NCBI GenBank assembly: GCA_035762665.1
Contig: DASTNZ010000155.1
Location: forward strand, 18,550 to 82,549
DNA: 64,000 bases
Direction: 5' to 3'
From: JASLBX01 sp035762665
GTDB taxonomy: Bacteria; Actinomycetota; Actinomycetes; Jiangellales; Jiangellaceae
Made by a program: the position numbers and the translations under genes. Under the pieces are notes generated by a model. It did not search any database. It worked only from the letters and a program-made list of their open reading frames with translations, and was not told the DNA's origin. How positions within the stretch are numbered: position 1 is the first letter of the stretch; every line of letters starts with the position of its first letter. Below are positions 28,358-36,411 of the stretch, piece by piece.

Positions 28358-29572
28358 TTACACCGGTTCTGGGACGTCTCGCGCCGGCCGGTCGACTGAG
28401 ACTCCCACCAGGCAGGCGAGTGTGGCAAGCACCCCACAGCCGAACGCGACGAGATAGGTATCAGACCCCCCAATCCGGTCGATGATCGGGCCGCCGGCCG
28501 CCGCACCGGCCGCGGCGCCGACCGTGATGGCGGTGGAAGCCCACGCCAGCCCTTCGGTGACCCGGCTCGCCGGCACCACGGCCTGGATCATTGAGAAACC
28601 GGCGATGAGCGTGGGCGCGATGGCGAAACCGGCGACGAAGATGGCGGCGAACAGGATCGGAAGATTTCCAGCGAAGGCCAGGGGTAGCACGGCTGCGGCC
28701 AATGCAGCCTGACCGATGACGAAACGTCGCCGGGGCGACGTCTTCCAGTGGACCGCGCCGGCGGCCAGTCCGGCGATGAGGCTCCCGGCCGCGAACACGG
28801 CCAGCGCTGGGCCGGCGGCGGCAGTAGCGCCGAACTCGTCCGCGACGGCGACTGTGCTCAACTCGGCGATGCCGAAGATGGCGCCCATGAAGACGAACGC
28901 GGCAACGGTCCACGTGAGCGTCGCCACCGGCAGCCGGTCGCGATGCCCGGTCGCCATCGCCGGCCGGATTGGAGGCTGGGTCGAACGAAGCGAAGCAAAC
29001 GCGAAGCCTCCGGAGAGTGTGAACGCCAACACGGCGACCAGGCCGGCCACCGGGTGGACATTGGTGGCGAGCACGACCACGACGATCGGGCCCACCACGA
29101 AGGCGACCTCGTCCAGCGCCGATTCCCACGCGTACGCGGTGTGCAGTCGCCCGGTGGCCGAGTGCAGGCCGGCCCACCTGGCTCGGACCAGGGCGCCGAT
29201 CTGCGGGAAGGTGGCACCGGTGAGCAGTGCTGCGGCAGCGAGCAGTGCAAACGGCGCCTCGCCGACCGCAGCCCGGTCGACGACTGCGACCAGCACGACA
29301 ATCGCTATGCCGTGGCCGAACAGCAGCGGCAGCAGCATCCGGCGTTGCCCGACGCGGTCGGCCGCTCGCGCTTGCACTGGTGACGCGGCGGCATGGCCGG
29401 CCGTCGCCAGGCCGGCCGCGACGCCCGCCGGTCCGTAACTACCGCCGGAAAGGGTCACAGCCAGCACGATGCCGAGGGCGAGCATCGACATCGGCAACCG
29501 GGCGATCAATCCCGCCGCGGAGAAAGCGCGGGCGCCAGGGGTCCGGAGTACCTCCGCGTACGGCCCGAACAT
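28358..29572 (-). CDS. MFS transporter
   Basis: A 404-residue protein with 12 predicted hydrophobic segments. The loop after helix 2 contains ARAADRVGQRRML, the major facilitator A-motif region. Its substrate is unknown. It lies 83 bases upstream of sepH on the same strand and is divergent from the ferrochelatase gene, with 83 bases between the starts. Confidence 0.85.
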   Translation of the reverse strand: MFGPYAEVLRTPGARAFSAAGLIARLPMSMLALGIVLAVTLSGGSYGPAGVAAGLATAGHAAASPVQARAADRVGQRRMLLPLLFGHGIAIVVLVAVVDRAAVGEAPFALLAAAALLTGATFPQIGALVRARWAGLHSATGRLHTAYAWESALDEVAFVVGPIVVVVLATNVHPVAGLVAVLAFTLSGGFAFASLRSTQPPIRPAMATGHRDRLPVATLTWTVAAFVFMGAIFGIAELSTVAVADEFGATAAAGPALAVFAAGSLIAGLAAGAVHWKTSPRRRFVIGQAALAAAVLPLAFAGNLPILFAAIFVAGFAIAPTLIAGFSMIQAVVPASRVTEGLAWASTAITVGAAAGAAAGGPIIDRIGGSDTYLVAFGCGVLATLACLVGVSVDRPARDVPEPV

Positions 29573-29655
29573 GTCAGGTCTCCCTGCTACTAACGATGCT
29601 GACAGTGCTGGTCCAGCGTACGGGCCGGCACCGACGGCTGGCAGGATTATTTAGC

Positions 29656-30750
29656 GTGACTGCTGCCCCATATGACGCGTTCCTGCTTGTGTCCTTCGGC
29701 GGGCCGGAGTCCCCGGCTGACGTGATGCCGTTCCTGGAGAACGTCACCCGCGGTCGTGACGTGCCGCGGGATCGGCTCGAGGAGGTCGCCGGGCACTACT
29801 ACGCGGTCGGCGGGCGCAGCCCGATCAACGACCAGAACCGTGCGCTCATCACCGCGCTGGGAGAGGAGCTGGCGGCGGCCCACCTCGACATTCCGGTCTA
29901 TTGGGGCAACCGGAACTGGGATCCGTACCTTGCCGACGAGCTGAACCGGATGCGCGGCGACGGGATCACTCGCGCAGCGGCCTTCGTCACCAGCGCGTTC
30001 TCGTCTTACTCCGGTTGCCGTCAGTACCGCGAGGACCTGGCTACCGCCGTCGCCACCGTCGGTCCCGGTGCGCCGCGCATCGACCGGATCCGCCACTACT
30101 TCGACCACCCTGGGTTCGTGGCCGCGAACGTGGACGGCGTCAAGACGGCGTTCAAACAGCTTCCCGGCGAGGTTGCCGCCCAGGCCAGGCTGGTGTACGT
30201 CACGCACTCCATCCCGATCGCGATGGCCGACAGCTCCGGCCCGGCCGGCGGCGCGTACGTGGCGCAGCACGAGGCGGTCGCCGCGGCGGTGACCGCCGGC
30301 GTCCGCGACCGGACGGGTGTGCGGCACGAGTATGACCTCGTGTACTGCTCGCGCAGCGGCTCGCCGCATGTGCCGTGGCTGGAGCCGGACGTCAACGACC
30401 ACCTCGAGCGGCTCGCCGGCGAGGGTGCCCGAGCAGTGATACTCGCGCCGATCGGGTTCGTGTCCGACCACATGGAGGTGGTGTTCGACCTCGACACCGA
30501 GGCGATGGAGACCGCCGCGCGGCTGGGACTTCCGGCCGCGCGAGCGGCCACCGCCGGTACCCACCCCGCCTTCGTGGCGGCCATCCGAGACTTGTTGGTG
30601 GAACGGGCTGCCGTAGAACGTGGCGAGCGACCAGTGCGGGCGAGCATCGGGCCGCCGGGACCATCCCACGACGTGTGCCCCGCAGGCTGCTGCCCGAACC
30701 TGCGCGGCCCACGGCCCGCCCTCTGCGGGTTGGATAACTTGGCAGGGTGA
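29656..30750 (+). CDS. cpfC: Coproporphyrin III ferrochelatase
   Basis: A 364-residue ferrochelatase (older name hemH) that inserts Fe2+ into coproporphyrin III. The N-terminal YDAFLLVSFGGPESPADV is the family signature and the metal-site histidine is in VYVTHSIP. A C-terminal extension, HDVCPAGCCPN followed by a further Cys, supplies four cysteines for the [2Fe-2S] cluster seen in many actinobacterial ferrochelatases. The start is set at the GTG at 29656, which gives the usual short N-terminus; the frame stays open upstream. It overlaps the downstream phosphatase gene by GTGA. Its partners hemE, cgoX and chdC are at 58.7-63.3 kb. Confidence 0.92.
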   Translation: MTAAPYDAFLLVSFGGPESPADVMPFLENVTRGRDVPRDRLEEVAGHYYAVGGRSPINDQNRALITALGEELAAAHLDIPVYWGNRNWDPYLADELNRMRGDGITRAAAFVTSAFSSYSGCRQYREDLATAVATVGPGAPRIDRIRHYFDHPGFVAANVDGVKTAFKQLPGEVAAQARLVYVTHSIPIAMADSSGPAGGAYVAQHEAVAAAVTAGVRDRTGVRHEYDLVYCSRSGSPHVPWLEPDVNDHLERLAGEGARAVILAPIGFVSDHMEVVFDLDTEAMETAARLGLPAARAATAGTHPAFVAAIRDLLVERAAVERGERPVRASIGPPGPSHDVCPAGCCPNLRGPRPALCGLDNLAG

Positions 30751-31550
30751 GTGACCCTACGACCCTGCTGATGCTTGCCGTCGAAACCGCCCGTGAGGCC
30801 GGTGAGCTGATCCGTGGCCGCCGCGACGCGGTCAACCGGATGGCGATATCAGCGACCAAAACGACTCCCACGGATGTCGTCACCGAATCGGACACCGCCG
30901 CCGAGGCGCTGATCCGCGAGAGGCTGCTGGCCGCACGGCCCGAAGATGCCATCCTTGGTGAGGAAGGTGGCTCGTCGCACGGCGGGTCAGGAGTGCGCTG
31001 GCTCGTCGACCCGATTGACGGGACGGTGAACTACCTCTACGGGATCCCGCAGTACGCGGTGTCCATCGCGGCCCAGCGAGCTGGAGACACGGTGGCGGGG
31101 GTCGTGCACAACCCGGTTAGCGGCGAGACATGGACAGCGACTCGCGGCGGCGGTGCATACCTCGACGGCCGGCGCATCCGGGAGTCCGGCTGCGATCGGC
31201 TCGAACTGGCCCTGGTGGCCACCGGGTTCGGCTACGACGCGGGGCGGCGGGCCCGGCAGGCCGCTATCCTCCAGCAGATCCTGCCGTCTGTACGCGACAT
31301 CAGGCGCGCGGGCGCGGCATCCCTGGACCTGTGCGCGGTCGCCATGGGCCGGGTGGACGGCTACTACGAGCGGGGGCTGGGCCCGTGGGATCTGGCGGCA
31401 GGTGCGCTGGTCGCGGAGGAGGCCGGCGCGGTGGTCGGTGGGCTGGCCGGCGCGGTGGCGGGCCCAGAGCTCGTGATCGCCGCTGGTCCTGCCCTGTTCG
31501 GCCCACTGCACGACCTGCTTGCGCCACTGCGGCCCGACAAGGACGTTTGA
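30747..31550 (+). CDS. Inositol monophosphatase family phosphatase
   Basis: A 267-residue Mg2+-dependent, Li+-sensitive type phosphatase. The metal motifs are ILGEEGG, WLVDPIDGTVNYLYG and GLGPWDLAAGALVAEEAG. Candidate substrates are inositol-1-phosphate, histidinol phosphate or fructose bisphosphate; context does not decide. The GTG start overlaps the ferrochelatase stop, so the two form one transcription unit. Confidence 0.9.
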   Translation: MSDPTTLLMLAVETAREAGELIRGRRDAVNRMAISATKTTPTDVVTESDTAAEALIRERLLAARPEDAILGEEGGSSHGGSGVRWLVDPIDGTVNYLYGIPQYAVSIAAQRAGDTVAGVVHNPVSGETWTATRGGGAYLDGRRIRESGCDRLELALVATGFGYDAGRRARQAAILQQILPSVRDIRRAGAASLDLCAVAMGRVDGYYERGLGPWDLAAGALVAEEAGAVVGGLAGAVAGPELVIAAGPALFGPLHDLLAPLRPDKDV

Positions 31551-31776
31551 ACCGCCCGCCGCGTGGCAACGTACGCCAGTTGACCGCGATGGCGGCCCCT
31601 TGAGGAGGATCTTCGTCGAAGTCGGTGGGGCGCGCGCAGGCTTCGAGCGAACATAAGGCAGAATTCCCGACTCGGATCGGGCACAACCGGCGGCCGTTAT
31701 GCGTTACCAGGGTCACGGTCACAACCCCGACCGGAGACTAACGACGATGCATGCCCGTACAAGGGGGAACGAACGA

Positions 31777-32076
31777 ATGGCTACTGACTACGACGCCCCT
31801 CGTAAGACTGACGACGAACTGTCCGAGGACTCGCTCGAGGAGCTGAAGAATCGCCGGATGGACACGACGTCCGGCATTGTCGACGTGGACGAGGCGGACC
31901 TGGCCGAGGCTTTGGAACTGCCCGGAGCGGACCTGTCCAATGAGGAGTTGTCGGTCCGGGTACTGCCACGGCAGTCCGACGAGTTCACCTGCTCGAGCTG
32001 TTTCCTGGTGCACCACCGCAGCCAGCTGGCCAGTGAGAAGAACGGTCAGCTCATCTGCCGCGACTGCGCGGCCTGA
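31777..32076 (+). CDS. DUF4193 family zinc-ribbon-like protein
   Basis: A 99-residue acidic protein starting MATDYDAPRKTDDELSED. The C-terminus has a CSSC ... CRDC pair of CXXC motifs that probably binds zinc. The ATG at 31777 has AAGGGGG about nine bases upstream; earlier in-frame ATGs at 31699 and 31747 lack a ribosome site. DUF4193 proteins are nearly universal in actinobacteria, but their function is unknown. It stands alone after a 226-base gap and converges on DUF3093, leaving 4 bases. Confidence 0.85.
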   Translation: MATDYDAPRKTDDELSEDSLEELKNRRMDTTSGIVDVDEADLAEALELPGADLSNEELSVRVLPRQSDEFTCSSCFLVHHRSQLASEKNGQLICRDCAA

Positions 32077-32080
32077 CCGA

Positions 32081-32563
32081 CTACTGCTCGGTCTGCGTCG
32101 ATTGAACGGCAGAACGAAGCGCGGTCGCTAGTTGTTCTGGCTGCCTGGTGGACACGTACCAGTACGGCACCGGATCGGCCGGGTCGTTCACGACGACTCG
32201 TACGGCCCCCGGAACGTAGGAGCGAAGGAGCAGATAAGCCCGCGGGTCGGCGTCCGGCCCGCGGGTTCTGCGCGCCGTATCGGCGTCGAGCACTTCGACC
32301 GCGCCCACTGCCCAGAGCGGCAGCCGAGCGCGTCCGGCCAGCAACCCGTTCGGCTCGACCGCGACCTTGGCCCGGCCGTACCCGACGAGCACCCCGGCCG
32401 CGAGGGCGAAGGTGAGCAGGCCCGCGGGCACGGAGACCCGAGGCCCGTACGCGTGCTGGTAGGCCAGCCACACGGCACCAGCGAACAGCAAGGCGAGCAG
32501 CCACCAGCGGACCGGCACCCAGAGACGTTCGCGGTACGAGCTCACCTCGGAAGGTTCGCACAT
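32081..32563 (-). CDS. DUF3093 family membrane protein
   Basis: A 160-residue protein with two closely spaced transmembrane segments (PVRWWLLALLFAGAVWLAY and PAGLLTFALAAGVLVGYG) followed by a soluble beta domain (YLLLRSYVPGAVRVVVND). Function unknown. It is divergent from dut with 26 bases between the starts, an arrangement common in actinobacteria. Confidence 0.8.
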   Translation of the reverse strand: MCEPSEVSSYRERLWVPVRWWLLALLFAGAVWLAYQHAYGPRVSVPAGLLTFALAAGVLVGYGRAKVAVEPNGLLAGRARLPLWAVGAVEVLDADTARRTRGPDADPRAYLLLRSYVPGAVRVVVNDPADPVPYWYVSTRQPEQLATALRSAVQSTQTEQ

Positions 32564-32589
32564 CGGAGTCGCCGGTATGGTCTCGGGCT

Positions 32590-33066
32590 GTGACTGAACC
32601 CGTCGACGTCCTGGTCACCCGGCTCGACCCGGGTGTGCCCGTGCCCGCGTACGCGCATCCCGGCGACGCCGGTGCTGACCTGGTCACCACAATTGACCTG
32701 ACCATCGCTCCTGGGGAGCGCGTACTCGTGGGAACCGGGATCGCGGTCGCACTACCAGCCGGGTTCGCGGCTTTTGTGCACCCGCGGTCCGGCCTGGCCC
32801 ACCGACTGGGCGTTAGCATCGTAAACACCCCCGGCACCGTCGATGCCGGCTACCGAGGTGAGATCAAGGTGCTGCTGGTGAACCACGACCTGCGCGAACC
32901 AGCCATCTTCAAACGAGGCGACCGCATCGCTCAACTCGTGGTGCAGCGGGTCGAGCGCGCCCGGTTCCACGAGGTGGAGCGACTGCCCGGGTCGGCAAGG
33001 GGCGCCAACGGCTACGGATCGACGGGCACCGCGAGCCGGCCGAGCGAAGGGCAACCCCACCGATGA
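32590..33066 (+). CDS. dut: Deoxyuridine 5'-triphosphate nucleotidohydrolase (dUTPase)
   Basis: A 158-residue trimeric dUTPase that hydrolyses dUTP to dUMP and keeps uracil out of DNA. All five motifs can be seen: AHPGDAGADL (I), HPRSGLA (II), GTVDAGYRGEI (III), RGDRIAQLV (IV) and GSARGANGYGSTG (V). It starts with GTG. The stop overlaps the DUF3710 start (ATGA). Confidence 0.95.
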   Translation: MTEPVDVLVTRLDPGVPVPAYAHPGDAGADLVTTIDLTIAPGERVLVGTGIAVALPAGFAAFVHPRSGLAHRLGVSIVNTPGTVDAGYRGEIKVLLVNHDLREPAIFKRGDRIAQLVVQRVERARFHEVERLPGSARGANGYGSTGTASRPSEGQPHR

Positions 33067-33725
33067 GTATTTTCCGCCGCCGCCGCGACGAGAGGACGCA
33101 GCCGGACCCGGAGCCGGCGCAGGCTGCCGCAGAGCGGAGCGACGAGTCCGCCGGGAAGGCGGCGCGCCCTCACGGCCCGTACGACTCGGCCGAAATCGAC
33201 CTCGAGCAGGCTCGCGCCGATCGCATCGATCTCGGCGGGCTGCTGATCCCGCGGGTCGAGGGCATGCAGTTGCAGCTGCAGGTAGACGAGAAGTCCGGCC
33301 GGCCGGCCAGCGTGATGGTGGTGCTCGGCGACGCTGCAGTGCAGCTCATTCCCGTGGCCGCGCCGCGCAGCTCGGGGCTGTGGGAACAGACCCGACTGCA
33401 GATCGCCGCCGATGCCCAGCGCCGCGGCGGCACGGCAGGAGAAGCGGCTGGCCCGTTCGGTACGGAGATCCGGATCGTGCTTCCGGTCACCACGCCGGAT
33501 GGCAAGAAAGGAGTCCAGCCGTCCCGGGTCGTAGGCATCGACAAATCGCGATGGATGCTTCGCGTGACGTTCCTCGGTGCAGCCACCACCAACGCGGAGG
33601 CATTCGGTCGCCTGGTACAAGTCGTGCGCGACACCGTGGTCGTCCGGGGTGTCAACCCGATGCCGCCGGGCGAACTCATCGCCCTGCGGCCACCGCAGCA
33701 GCCCGGACAGCAACCATCGAGTTGA
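33063..33725 (+). CDS. DUF3710 family protein
   Basis: A 220-residue protein with a basic N-terminus (MSIFRRRRDER), a charged linker and a conserved core (LLIPRVEGMQLQLQVDE, then WMLRVTFLGAATTNAEAFG). Function unknown. It is translationally coupled to dut, and this dut-DUF3710-OB-DUF3159 order is widespread in actinobacteria. Confidence 0.85.
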   Translation: MSIFRRRRDERTQPDPEPAQAAAERSDESAGKAARPHGPYDSAEIDLEQARADRIDLGGLLIPRVEGMQLQLQVDEKSGRPASVMVVLGDAAVQLIPVAAPRSSGLWEQTRLQIAADAQRRGGTAGEAAGPFGTEIRIVLPVTTPDGKKGVQPSRVVGIDKSRWMLRVTFLGAATTNAEAFGRLVQVVRDTVVVRGVNPMPPGELIALRPPQQPGQQPSS

Positions 33726-33785
33726 TCACGGGCGGATGGCGCTTTCCGTGGTGGTGGACTCAAGCGTCTTCCGCCCATGATCAAC
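33721..33785. terminator. Long inverted repeat after DUF3710 (terminator-like)
   Basis: GTTGATCACGGGCGGA (33721-33736) pairs with TCCGCCCATGATCAAC (33770-33785) with 15 of 16 bases complementary. Inner bases GCGCTT and AAGCG extend the stem. It begins over the DUF3710 stop codon and ends 45 bases before the next gene. It could be a terminator, an attenuator or a repeat-family member. Confidence 0.6.
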
Positions 33786-33830
33786 CTCCGTGTGTCGTGG
33801 ACGGGCCGGGCCGCGCTACGCTCGTCTGTG

Positions 33831-34214
33831 ATGGGTGAACGTCGACGCGGCCTCTGGGAGGCCGTCACGAAGTGGGCGTCCGAGTCGGAGTCCGACCGCG
33901 ACGCCGAACAGCTGCGCGCCGAAGCCCAGCATGCCGGCTGCGCGCGGCTCTCCGAGGTGGGCGACCGCGAGGTCGCCTCAATCCGTGGCACGCTCCAGAC
34001 GGTCACCTTGCAGCCGAGGGCCGGGTTGCCGGCGCTGGAGGCCGAGCTTTTCGACGGCACGGAGGTGCTTACCCTCATCTGGCTCGGCCGCCGGCGGATC
34101 GGCGGCATCGACTGTGGCCGTAGATTGATCGCTACCGGTCGGATCACCACAGTGGAAGGGCGCCGAGTGATGTACAACCCCCGGTACCAGCTATTGTCGG
34201 CCGGTGCGGCGTGA
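33831..34214 (+). CDS. OB-fold nucleic-acid-binding domain protein
   Basis: A 127-residue protein. A helical N-terminus (GLWEAVTKW, then RDAEQLRAEAQHAGCARLSEV) precedes an OB-fold core (VASIRGTLQTVTLQP, FDGTEVLTLIWLGRR, LIATGRITT). It resembles the tRNA-anti/RecG-wedge OB proteins found next to DUF3159 in actinobacteria. The ATG at 33831 is preferred; an earlier in-frame ATG at 33777 lies inside the preceding inverted repeat. Its stop overlaps the DUF3159 start (GTGA). Confidence 0.82.
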   Translation: MGERRRGLWEAVTKWASESESDRDAEQLRAEAQHAGCARLSEVGDREVASIRGTLQTVTLQPRAGLPALEAELFDGTEVLTLIWLGRRRIGGIDCGRRLIATGRITTVEGRRVMYNPRYQLLSAGAA

Positions 34215-34915
34215 CAACGGGCGAGCCACCCCAGCCGGCGCGGGCGAACGGCCTCGCACAGGCCATCGCCAGTAGCGACCAGTTTCGAGCCCGCGCCGCG
34301 CTGGGGCCGGGTGCGTTCCTGGATGCCGGGCTGCCGCTGGTGCTGTTCACCGCGGTCTATTTCCTGACGGACCACAACCTTGGGGTGGCGATTTGGGCCG
34401 CGCTCGGCTCGGGCGCTGTGCTGGCGGTCATCCGCCTGGCCCGGCGAGAGCCGTTGCAGAATGTGATCGCCGGTTTCGTCGGGCTTGGCATCGCGGCGTT
34501 CCTGGCGTACCGCACCGGGCGTGCGCAGGACATCTTCCTCACCGGGTTCGCGGTGAACATCGGGTACGGGCTGGCGTACCTGATCTCAATCGTCATTCGC
34601 TGGCCGCTGCTCGGTGTCATCGTCGGCTTGGTAACCGGCCAGGGCACCTCCTGGCGCCGCGACCCAGCGTTGTTCCGGGCGTACATGAAGGCCAGCGCGT
34701 TGTGGGTCGTGATGTTCGCCTTGCGGCTGGCTGTCCAGGTTCCGCTGTACCTGGCGGGGGAGGACCAGCTCGGCTGGCTGGCCGGCGCCCGGCTGGCGAT
34801 GAGTTGGCCGCTGTTCCTGCTGGTCGCCTATTTGTCGTGGGTGATCATCCGCCCGGCCTACCAAGCCCACCAGGAGCGGGAGAAGGCCGCCGCCAACAAG
34901 GACCCGGAACCCTAA
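34211..34915 (+). CDS. DUF3159 family membrane protein
   Basis: A 234-residue polytopic membrane protein with about six hydrophobic segments, for example PLVLFTAVYFLTD, VIRLARREPLQNVIAGFVGL and WPLLGVIVGLVTGQG. Function unknown; the family includes intracellular septation protein A-like proteins of actinobacteria. It is coupled to the OB-fold gene by GTGA and converges on the TrkA pair. Confidence 0.85.
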   Translation: MTTGEPPQPARANGLAQAIASSDQFRARAALGPGAFLDAGLPLVLFTAVYFLTDHNLGVAIWAALGSGAVLAVIRLARREPLQNVIAGFVGLGIAAFLAYRTGRAQDIFLTGFAVNIGYGLAYLISIVIRWPLLGVIVGLVTGQGTSWRRDPALFRAYMKASALWVVMFALRLAVQVPLYLAGEDQLGWLAGARLAMSWPLFLLVAYLSWVIIRPAYQAHQEREKAAANKDPEP

Positions 34916-34975
34916 CCTACTTTGGTCACCTGATCGTCCATTCGGTCGCCGAGTCGCCCCGCCCGCTGTCGGCCG

Positions 34976-35653
34976 TTACTCCACCGACGGGTGGGCGTAC
35001 GGCGAGAGCATGGCCTCCAGCGGGCCTTCGTGCTCCGCCGTCGTGACGAAGATCAGCTCATCACCCGTTTCGAGTGGCAGGTCCGGCAGTGGCGCGTGCA
35101 CGTGCTTGCCCCTGATGACGGACACCAGCGTGGTGTCGACCGGCCAGGCGACGTCGGCGACGGCAGTGCCCACGATCGGCGAATCTTCCGGCAGCGTCAG
35201 CTCCACCAGGTTCGCCTCACCCTGCCGGAAGGTGAATAGCCGCACCAGGTCACCGACGCTGACCGCCTCCTCGACCAGTGCGCTCATGATGCGGGGCGTG
35301 GACACCGACACGTCGACGCCCCATGCGTCGTTGAACAGCCACTCGTTCTTGGGATGGTTGACCCGTGCTACCACGCGCGGCACTCCGAACTCGGTCTTGG
35401 CCAGCAGCGACACTACGAGGTTGGCTTTGTCGTCACCGGTGGCGGCGATGGTGACCTTGCAGCGTTCCAGCTGAGCCTCGGCGAGCATGGACAGCTCGCA
35501 CGCGTCCGCCAGCAGCCATTCGGCCTCAGGCACCGACTCGGGCTTGATTGCGCGCGGTGCCTTGTCGATGAGCAGCACCTCGTGCCCATTGTGAATCAGC
35601 TCGGCAGCGATCGAGCGTCCGACGTTGCCGGCTCCCGCGATTGCTACGCGCAT
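34976..35653 (-). CDS. TrkA family potassium uptake regulator (second copy)
   Basis: A 225-residue protein with an N-terminal RCK_N Rossmann domain (MRVAIAGAGNVGRSIAAELI) and a C-terminal RCK_C domain (~140-220). It binds NAD(H) or nucleotides and gates a potassium channel or transporter. Its start codon overlaps the stop of the other TrkA gene by one base, so the pair forms an operon and probably a heteromeric CeoB/CeoC-type complex. Confidence 0.88.
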   Translation of the reverse strand: MRVAIAGAGNVGRSIAAELIHNGHEVLLIDKAPRAIKPESVPEAEWLLADACELSMLAEAQLERCKVTIAATGDDKANLVVSLLAKTEFGVPRVVARVNHPKNEWLFNDAWGVDVSVSTPRIMSALVEEAVSVGDLVRLFTFRQGEANLVELTLPEDSPIVGTAVADVAWPVDTTLVSVIRGKHVHAPLPDLPLETGDELIFVTTAEHEGPLEAMLSPYAHPSVE

Positions 35654-36318
35654 TAGGACTCCACCTCCGGCTCGGTCTCGAAGACCTCGGCGACGTGTGG
35701 CGCATCCGCGACGCGCATGATGACGTGCACGAGGTCCCCCTCCTGGATGACGGTGTCGGGTTCGGGCAGCATGCCGTCCCCGTACCGGGTTATGAACGCA
35801 ACTCGGGTGCCTGACGCCTCCTCAAGGGCGGACACCGGATGACCGACCCAGGCCTTGGCGGCGTGGACCTCGGCGAGACGGATCGTGCCCGACGGGTCGA
35901 CCCACTCGGTCTCGGAACCCTCCGGTAGCAGCCGGCGGATCATCTGGTCGGCGGTCCAGCGCACAGTGGCCACCGTCGGAATGCCAAGCCGCTGGTACAC
36001 CGCCGCACGACCCGGGTCGTAGATGCGGGCCACGACAGTGTCGATGCCGTACGTCTCGCGCGCCAGGCGGGCGGAAATGATGTTGGAGTTGTCGCCGCTG
36101 CTGACCGCGGCGAACGCGTCCGCCTGTTCGATTCCGGCCTCGAGCAGAACCTCACGGTCGAACCCGATCCCGGCGACCGTCCGTCCCTCGAAGCCGGGTG
36201 GCAAACGGCGGAAAGCATCGGGATCCTGGTCGATGACCGCCACATCGTGTCCTCGGGATTCCAGGATCTGCGCCAGGGTGGAACCCACCCGGCCACACCC
36301 CATGATGACGACGTACAC
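35653..36318 (-). CDS. TrkA family potassium uptake regulator (first copy)
   Basis: A 221-residue protein. The Rossmann motif MGCGRVGSTLAQILESRGHDV lies at the N-terminus with VIDQDPDAF after strand 2, followed by an RCK_C domain in the last ~80 residues. It is the upstream gene of the TrkA pair. The partner transporter is not adjacent; the APC permease on the other strand, 93 bases away, is a possible client. Confidence 0.88.
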   Translation of the reverse strand: MYVVIMGCGRVGSTLAQILESRGHDVAVIDQDPDAFRRLPPGFEGRTVAGIGFDREVLLEAGIEQADAFAAVSSGDNSNIISARLARETYGIDTVVARIYDPGRAAVYQRLGIPTVATVRWTADQMIRRLLPEGSETEWVDPSGTIRLAEVHAAKAWVGHPVSALEEASGTRVAFITRYGDGMLPEPDTVIQEGDLVHVIMRVADAPHVAEVFETEPEVES

Positions 36319-36411
36319 AGCGGTCCTTTCCCGTGTGGCTCGCGACTGAGACGACCGTACACGGCCGGTTGCCGTTCACCGCCCGTAGCGGTACGCCTAC
36401 CATGCTGCACC

